Part shown: in pieces, positions 1 through 9,100 of the stretch
Position numbering within the stretch: the stretch's first letter is position 1
Layout: every line of letters begins with the position of its first letter
Source of the DNA: a virus
Length of the DNA: 46,068 nt
IMG/VR virus record: IMGVR_UViG_3300045733_000450
Location: 1 to 46,068 of that record
Strand: one strand, 5' to 3'
Translations under genes and position numbers: made by a program
The notes under the pieces: generated by a model
What the model was told of the DNA's origin: nothing
The model's database searches: none
Seen by the model: the letters and a program-made list of their open reading frames with translations, nothing else

Positions 1-177
1 TCCCCTACGCCCTCGACCTTCGTTTTTGACGATCCCCAGACCGACGAGGAGAAATTTGCGAAGTTCAACAAGGACCTGGAGGACCAGGCCCTTGTCGGTC
101 AAAGAGCCTTTCAAGGGTCCATGGACCTTGGCCAAAAATCCAGGGACTACGAAGACTTGAACAAGAGTCTTGAGGAC
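1..177. repeat. Terminal overlap, copy 1 (closes the circle)
   Basis: Bases 1-177 equal 45892-46068 except at position 51 (G) versus 45942 (A), a synonymous Glu codon change. Both copies are in the same frame of the giant gene. The simplest reading is the overlap of a circular assembly or of a circularly permuted, terminally redundant genome, with the mismatch reflecting population variation. Confidence 0.9.
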
Positions 178-3100
178 CAGGCCCTTGTCGGCCAGCGCGC
201 CATGGACGAAAGTCTGGCCCTGGGGGATTCCTCCAGGCAATACGACGAGCAGCACCCCACTCTGCTCCGTGATGTTACGCAGCGGATCAAGAGCAAAGCG
301 CAGGTCGCTACCCACCTACTGACCGGAGCCCTGTCTTTCCCGATCGGGTTGGTTGCAGGGGCAGGCGAGGCTATCAAGGGCAAAGGATCTGAGGGGTTCC
401 AGACCGGTCAACAGCGGGTTGCCGAGCATTTCACTCCAAACCCGGAAGTTATAGGGGATCTGACCCCGGAGGCCGAGGGAACCCTCGGAGCCGTCGGGAA
501 GGTCACCGGAGCCCTGGCTAAGGCGGGTGGCGCCGTCACCGCCGCGATCGGCGGGGAGGGATGGAGAAAATTCGGGGAGGTCCTTGGAGACCTGTCCATG
601 ATCGGCCTGCCCATTGCCTTGAAGGGTGTAGCCGTCAAATACGTCGGAAAAGGGTTAAAAGAGAACCTTTCTACGCTGATCCGGGAGCATAACAAGCTTG
701 GAATGACCCCGGAAGACTCCGCCTTAATGGCCGAAGGCCTGATAAACCAGGCCCACGGGAAAATGGTCGAACGGGCCGGGAGGCCCTTGGACCTTTGGGA
801 ACAATGGAAGGCAAAACGAGGGTTTGCCAGAATGGGCGAAGAGCTGAAAGCCGCCCGAGAGGGCGGACCTTCCGAGCCCTTCAACCCTGAGTTTTCCGGA
901 GAGGTGGCCGGTCCGAAGCGGATCACCGGCCGGATGGACGCCTATACACCCGAAGCGGAGCCCGCTGGAAACGTCGTCGGCCCCCTGGAACCGTTCAGTC
1001 CGGAGATAGCCGGAGAAGTTCAAAGGGCTGGTAGACCCGCCTTGCCGGAACCGATCGATCCCACCCTTACCCGAGGGGAATTCCCCGGTAGGTTCCCAGG
1101 TCCCGCAGAAAGGTTTTCCCCGGACCTGGCCGGAGGAATCAGGCGGGTTCGCCAACTTCCTGCCTTGCCGGAGGCCCAGGGGTTTGACCTGGTAGGAAAG
1201 CCCTACGGGCCCCCTCCCCCGACAATTTCCGGGATGCGGTCAGCTCAATCTGCCCAGGGGTCCTTTATTTTCGATGACGGAATGCCGGATAAGGCCGTAG
1301 GAGCCTCCAGGACGGGCGATCTCCCCCCTGCGGCCACTACCACACCAGCTTTACCCCCTGCGCCAGGCCTACCCCCAAGCGCGGGGCCAGGCATATCCCC
1401 TGAAGTGGGAGCAAAACCCTTAATTCCTGCGCCGTCCATGACGCCTCCGCCAGCGTCAGGCGCACCCGGGGCCGCCCTGCCCAGCCCAGGGCCGGCCCCA
1501 ATGGCCGGGGGCGGGTCACCTCCTCCCGCTCCCGGCCAACCACCCACCGATCGGCCCATGGCCGAAGACGAGGTCTTCAAGTTTCCCAATGCCCAGGCTG
1601 CAGGAGACTACATTACGGCCAGGCGGATGCAGAAGGATGACACCATCTTCGAGCAGATAGTGGACTCAAAAACCGGGGAAGTGGTTGTCAGGAATAACAA
1701 TTTCCTTAGAAGGGACCCCATTGCCAGGAAGCTCCCCCCGGAGCCTCCAGTGACCCCGAACACCAACCCTACGGGGAAGGCGGTTATTCAAAATACAAGC
1801 GAATTCCCGGTCCTGCGGGTTCCGACCAACAAGATAGAGACAAACCCGAAGGAATTGCAGTTTAAGCTTGACGTTAACGCTTCGGGGGAACAAAAGCCCC
1901 TTCAGGGGGAATGGAACGACCTCGCTTCAGGGAATCTCTTGCTTTGGCAGGATAAAAGCGGTAAATTCTTCGTAGCCAACGGACACCATCGACTGGCCCA
2001 CGCCAAGCGCCTGGGAGTGCCGGAGGTCAACGCCCAAGTGCTGAAAGAGGCTGACGGTTTCAGCGTTATCGATGCGCGGAGAATCGCCGCCGAGTCAAAC
2101 ATCCTTGAGGGAAAGGGGACAATTTATGACCAAGCCGAATACTTCCGGACCCAGCCCGAATATACCCCCGACCTCGCCAGGAAGCGCGGGGTCGAAACCA
2201 AGGGGTATGCCATTGGAAAACTTGCCACAGGGAACACTTATGACCTTTTCCGAGATCGCAAGATTAAACCGGACGTCGCCGCCGAAATATCCACCGCCGC
2301 CCCCGGGAATGAAAGTCTCCAAGCCGTAGGGATCAAGTTCGCCCTGGGTCACCCTAAAGCCGATCCGGGAGAAGTCACCCACTTCATCAAGGCCATTGAG
2401 CTGCAAAGAGCCCCCCAAGCCAAGGGGGAGCAAGTGGATCTCTTTGGGTTTGATGACGCCGCTATCCGCTCCGCAGAGCAAGCCGCCAAGAAAGCCACAA
2501 AGATAATCAAAGACTTGCGCGAAGACCTGAACGCTATAAGCGGGGCCTCGCGACGTCCTGCCCGAGCCAAGAAGCTGGGGGTTGACGTCAGTAATCCCGC
2601 GGAGGTAATCGCCCGAGCCGACCAGCTCAAGGCCGAGATAGGGGCCTGGGAGAAGTGGTATAACGATCCGGCCAAGATTGCCCTGGTGGAGGGGTCCGGA
2701 GGGATGACCGTCAAAGAACCCCGCTGGGAATTCGGGGGGCGGATCCCCTTCGGGGCCGTCGAGGTCGTTCAACCTGGGGACATTAAGCGCGCAAAGCCGG
2801 ATAAAACGGCTCAAGGGTCCCTATTCGGATCTGGAGACCCCTACAAGGAAGCGACCGAGAAGCACCGGATCCAGTTTGAGAAGTTCAATAAGACCCGCGA
2901 AGACTACCGCGCCCGGCGTATCGGGGACGACGAATTTTTAGCCGCCAAAAAGGAATTTGACGCCGCCCAGCAGGAGCTTGACAAGGCCGAATCCTTGGAG
3001 AAAAAGCGGCCGGCGGAGCCTAAGAAGAAGGTCGAACAAGTGGGAATGTTCGACCAGCCAAAGGCGGAGCCGCCGAAGGTCGAGCCCAAGCGGGAGCCCT

Positions 3101-6100
3101 TCCCCGAGCCCCCCAAGAAGACCGCCGGAATTCCAGAAGACCCTAAATGGGCCGTCCCTGGGTCCGGGCGACCGGTCAAGGGTGAAATGGTTTGGGAGAA
3201 CCGGTTTTCCCGAGGAGCCTACGGGACCATTGACGGACCCATGGAGAAGTCCCCGGAGCGAGCCGTTGAAGCCCTGGCCGAGAAAAAAGCCAAGAGCGAA
3301 GAATTCAAGCTGGACACCGAGAAGATTGCCGCCGCCACCAAAAAGGTTAGCGCCGGGAACTACACGGATGAGGACATTAAGGCGCTCACCGGAAGGGGGT
3401 TGAATTCGAGTACCGCCGGAACCGAGAGCGTTCTAAGGGGCCTGGGGTTGAATTCTACGGAGGCCCGGAAGGTCATCAAAAGCATCTTTGAGGTTGGATC
3501 TACGAGCAACGGGACAATCCTTTACAGCGTGAGGGAGGCGATCGAGGCCGCTCGGAAGAAGGGATATTTTAGCCCGAAACCGACCCCGGAGTTTGGGAAG
3601 ACCGAGAAGCCCGTTGAAAAACCAAATGAGCAATTGGCATTGATCGAAAAAGGAGAAAAGCAGCTCACCCTTTTCGAGACCACGAAGGAATTCAAGGCCA
3701 TTCCGGACAAAGAGAAAATGGTCCCCCAGGGCGACGTCTGGAAGTGGGAAGCGTCTCATTACTTCAAGGACCATGAAAAGTTAGCCTCGAGCCGCACCAA
3801 GCCCATGCCGCCTTACCCTTGGAAAGAAGGGGACTGGACTATTGACAAGGATGTTGATCTTCCCTATGGACACCAGGTTGAAAAACTGGTCCGCCTGCCG
3901 GTCAAAGATCTTGTCTTGACCGAAGAGGATTATACCAAGTCCAACCAGGGGGGCCGCGGGGACGACGCCCGCCTTTACGCCGGGTGGATTAAGGAGGGGA
4001 AGGAGCCGCCGCCGATCTCCGTGGTGGAAACGGATTCCGGTAAAATGAGCGTTTCCAACGGACACCGCCGGGTAGCCGCCGCGAAGCTGGCCGGGCAGGA
4101 AACCATTCTGGCCTGGGTGTCCCCGAGGATGGAAGTAGGGAAGGCATACGGAGGGGGGCCGATTTATGTAGGCATGACCTACGAGGGCGCCACCCTGGGG
4201 CCGAAGGAAGCGGAGAAACAACGCGAAGCCCGGCGAGCGGATTCTGCCGGAAAAGACCTGAAGGCCGAAGCCGAAGCCCTGGGCGTCACCTACAAAGGCC
4301 CGTGGAAGTCCGGGGGCAAGATCCTCTTTGAAAATTTCACGGACAATCTGACCCATGGAGATTTTGTCGTCAAGCCGGGCGAGAGCATCAGGGATGCTTT
4401 GCTGAAGATGCGGAAGCCTTTCGTGGAAGCCGGTAATATCCCGGCCAGCGCCTTGAATCTGGCAGAGCCGAAGAAGGAATATGGTGCCGATAGGTACTAT
4501 GTTAAAAAAGAAAAATACTCGGAACTTCGAGGGGAGCATGGTCCATTCCATGACGTTTGGAGGATCTACGACAGGAAGACCGGGGAGAAGGCTTCCGGGG
4601 TTGATTACTCAAGTGAGGAAAGGTCCGGGTCCGTAGTCAAAAAGATGAACCAGGCGAAGGCCGAGCCGGTCAAGAACCTGGCGATCGTCCACAATATGAG
4701 CACCGACAACCTGCGTCACACGCTGAAGCTGGGGGGCCTGCCGGTCCCCAGTACCGCGGTAGTCAACGTGAACTATCCCAGCCTTGACAAATTCGGGGAG
4801 ATCACCCTTATCGCCCATCCTGATCGGCTGGGACCGGATGCCGGGAAAGAGAACAAATACTTTGACGCCGACATTTACAGCCCCCGCTACCCAAAAGCCA
4901 AATACCACCTGAAGGGGAACAGCTCTAAATATTTAATCGACTGGCTGAAGGCGGTCGAGGGCGAGATCCCGCCCGGCCGCGAAGGGCGATATTTCCCAGG
5001 TCCCTACGTTATCGAGTCCAACGTGGCTGACGTGGGCCTCTCCTTAGCGCTTAAAAGCGACGAGCCCCTTGTGGCCTATGCCTACCTCCAGGAGATCGGG
5101 AAGGTCCCCAAGGAGACGACCAATTCCTATGAAGGCCGGGGCCTGATATCCGCCGCGATCAAAGAAGCGGGCCATGACAATTTTGAAAAGTGGGTTGACG
5201 ATAAAACCCAAAAACTGCGGATAGAGACCGAAGGGAAAATCTGGAGTGGGATGGACCGCAACGGGAATTCGAAGTGGAGGGCCGAAACCCTTGACTTAGT
5301 GGTCCGGATGCTCAAGAAAGACCTCAAGGACGGGGAGGGGTTCAATTACGGAGTTCCGTCTATCCGGGCCAGCGTAGCCAAGCGCTTTCGTACACTGAAG
5401 CAAATCCAGGCCGATCGAGACCGGATAATATCTAAGCAGGATATGGATAAAATCAAGGACGAAACGGAGCAGGAGTTTGTCGACCTTGCCGGACAGGCCA
5501 CGGATCTACTCAAGCATAAAAGGGGGTTCGGGGACCTGGACACATTTTCCGAACACCTGAAGGAGGCTATTCAAACCCGCAATTTCTGGAAGGTCTTCGG
5601 GGATAAGAGCGAATACTATAATCCGGGGGTTGACATCGATGGACTAAGATCCTTCGTCAACAAGCTTCGGAATATGCCGACCGGATATTTCGAGGGGAAG
5701 ATTCAGCGAGCCGTCGGCCTGCACGAATTCGACCGGGCCGTGGTCCCGCACGATACGCCGGCGGACTTGGTTGCCGGGCTGAAGGCCAAGGGCCTGGAGG
5801 TCGAGACCTACAAGCGAGGGGATGAGCAGGCCCGCAGCGCCGCGGTCAAAAAATCGGCCGAGAAGGGCGGGGTGTTGTTCGAGCCGCAAAAGGAATATAA
5901 AGCTTCCGGTCCGATCTGGTTTTCCAAAATGGTCGAAGTGATCGAAAGAAAACTTCCGAATGCGGGGACCAAGGAAACCTACCTGGAGGCTATCCGTTCA
6001 TGGTCCGGGCAAGCGCTTAGCTGGCCGACCAAGAATTTTGTGGGTCCGGTTCATCCCACGCTTTCCGAGTTTACCAAGAACGAGCTGAAATGGTCCGGGC

Positions 6101-9100
6101 TGGAGGAATGGCTTGCGGAGCAAAAGGGCAAGATCACTAAGGCCGAAGTCCTGGTCTTCCTGAAGGCGAATCAGGTCGAGGTTAAGGAGGTTGTGAAGCA
6201 GCGCCAACCCCTTACCGTCCCCGAGCAATTACGTTACGGACATTTCTTGAACAATTCACATAAGCCGTGGAGCGAAAAAGACCACGCGGAATACAATGCG
6301 CTAAAAAAGAAAGCGCTCGCCGGTCAAACAAAGTTTGAACAGTACGTCCTTCCCGGAGGGGAAAATTACCGGGAAATCGTCTTAAGCCTGCCGGTAGAAA
6401 CAAAACCAATGGAGCAGTCTTTTAAAAGATGGAACGAAATCCGGGTATCATGGGACGAAAAACCGGGGACCATAGAGGAATACAATAAGGGGGTTCCAGC
6501 CGTCGCCTTTAAATCTTCCCACTTTGACGAGCCCAACACCTTTGCCCACGTCCGCGTCAATGACCGCACCAATGACAAGGGCGAGAAGGTCCTTTTTCTG
6601 GAAGAGGTTCAGAGCGATTGGGCGCTGGAGGGAAGGAAGAAAGGCTATGGAACGAATGAGCTTCCTCCCACGCTCAGGGTCGCCAGAACCAGAAAAGAGA
6701 AAATGCCAAACGGCGAGACAAGGTACTTTGTGGAGAGCGAGGGGGGGACGATCTTAGGGGTATCCGACACAGAAGAGAGGGCCGGGGATATCGCCGCCGC
6801 AACCATAGAAAGAGAAATGCGGGATTACCGGCGCAAAACTCCTCCCTTCCCCTTCGCTCAAAACTGGCACGAGGTCGCCATTAAGCGGATGCTGCGCTAT
6901 GCCGCTGAAAATGGATACGACCGCCTGGCCTGGATCAACGGGGAGGAGACGGCGAAGCGGTACGATTTGAGCAAGCACTTTAAGGAGGTTGCCTATCACA
7001 AATATAAAACTTCGCCAACCCCTGGGGTAGACGCGGGAACATATCATATTGAGGGAACTTTAATTAATGGGGAAATACACAACTTCGGAACATTCTCCGC
7101 GGAAGATCTTCCAAACGCGGTTGGAAAGGAAATGGCTGACCGGATCTTATCGGGGGAGGGCAGAGAGTCAACGAGCAGAATGATTATGGGCGGGGTCAGG
7201 GGCGCAAAAATACTTTCCGGCCTCGATCTCAAAATCGGCGGGAAATGGGCCTTCAATCTCTATGACAAGATGGTCCCCGAGTTTCTAAAGAAGTACGGTA
7301 AAAAATTCGGGGCCGGGGTCGAGCCCGCGGATCTGTACGTCAAGGATGATGTATGGCACGTTTGGGACGCGAAGGGGGAGCCCGTCGCTTATCGGGGTGA
7401 GGGATTCGCGACAATTAATTTCCCTACCAAGGGGGATGCAGCCACCGCTGCGCACGAGAATAAGGGAACATATTCCCATGCTCAGGGAGAGGTAGACAAA
7501 GACTTCCAGTCCGTCCCTATCACTTCCGCCATGCGTTCGGAGGTCATGACTAAGGGTCAAGCGCTTTTTGAGCGCCACAAGGAATACGCCGCGATCCGCG
7601 CCGAACTGTTAAAGCAGCGCAACCATCAATACGACTGGCTTTCCCCGATCGATTTGAAGATTGCCGTCGAAGCCCTGGCCGAGCTGCGAAAGGTCGAAGC
7701 CCTGCCGATTAAGGGCCAAGGCGCCACGGCCAAGACCATAGGGAAAGCCATTTCTACCGAGCTGATTCACAAAGGCCGCATAGACTTCGAAGGCCGGGAA
7801 GTGAAAGACATCCGGGAAATGGTAGGCCTCTTTCAGATTTTCCGAAATCCGAAGTTTGAAACCTCCCGATGGATTTTTGTCAAGGACCTGCCCAATGGAA
7901 AAATGAAGATCATGGGCCATTATGGGACCACTTCGAAGCTTCCGGGCGAAACCAGGATTTTCAAATCCGAAGATGGAGGCCGCAACCGTTACGAGCTGGA
8001 GCGCCGCAAGGAGCGTATGGGCGCGGACGGCTATTACTCTACACACAATCACCCTTCCGGAATTATCAAAGATTCTCCGGAAGATCGGAACGCAACCGGG
8101 AGCCTTTACGGAGTTGACCAGAACGGAAAAGCGATCGCTCCGGGGTTTCGCGGGATGATCATTATCGACCATGAAAAATATGGGTTTATGACCCATGGGC
8201 TAAAAAGGGGACAGCTCAACTATACCGCCGAAGATATCAGCACCGGGAAGGAAGATCCATTCCTGAGGGCCGAGATCGATCATAATTTTCTTGGGACTAC
8301 GGTCATTAGTCCGAACGATCTGGCCGGGGTGGCGGTACGCCTGAACCATGAGAAGAATTTCAGCACCGTTCTTTTTTTGAGTACAAGCCTGGCGATCCGA
8401 GGGATTCACGACGTGCATGACAGTGTTATCAAGCGCGGGGACTTCAGCGGATATTTGCGAAACCGGGCGCGTGAATTCGGGTCGAGCCGGGCCGTCATCG
8501 TTACGGAAAATAAAGATCTGTCCGGAAGGTTGGTCGATCTTTTCAAAAAGCACATTCTTTTGGAGTTTAATCTGGTTTCTAAGGATGGTATTTTCTCAGC
8601 CGCCAATGAGCTGGGCAGGCCGGATCCCAACCCTGACCTTTGGATGGGCAAAAAAGGCCGCGTCTCTACCGTGGCCTCTCCCGCGGTCGCCTATGGCGCT
8701 TCCAAGGCCAAGGCCTATATCCAGAAAACAAAAGAACTGGTCAAGTACAGCGGGGACCTTCAGGAAGATTATTACCGTCTCCGGAATAAATCCGAGATCG
8801 ATCGCATCCTGACCAAGCAATATTTGAAGGCCGCGAGGGGAACGCCCAGCGACTACCGGGCCATTTATAGCTGGATCGAAGACCCGAAAGAGCCCATTAC
8901 CGTCGAGCAGAAAAAGCTCTACACCGACGAGATCGAGCCCATCCGCACGGAACGAAACGCCCTTTTCTCGAAACTCCGGAATGAGGGGATTCCCGTCGAG
9001 GGAGAGGGCTACGTCCCCCGCTTTGTGGCGGACCGGGGCGGGTTCTTCGACCGCCTGATTAACGGCATGAAAACCTCGAACGCCGGGGCCGGGCTATTGA

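Noticed and set aside
1-177. Terminal repeats of a transposon
   Set aside because: Direct, in-frame, near-identical overlap of contig ends; no transposase or target duplication.
7609-8196. 195-codon reverse-strand frame
   Set aside because: A shadow of the giant gene: composition mirrors it, no ribosome site, and no recognisable protein. The same holds for other reverse frames in the window.
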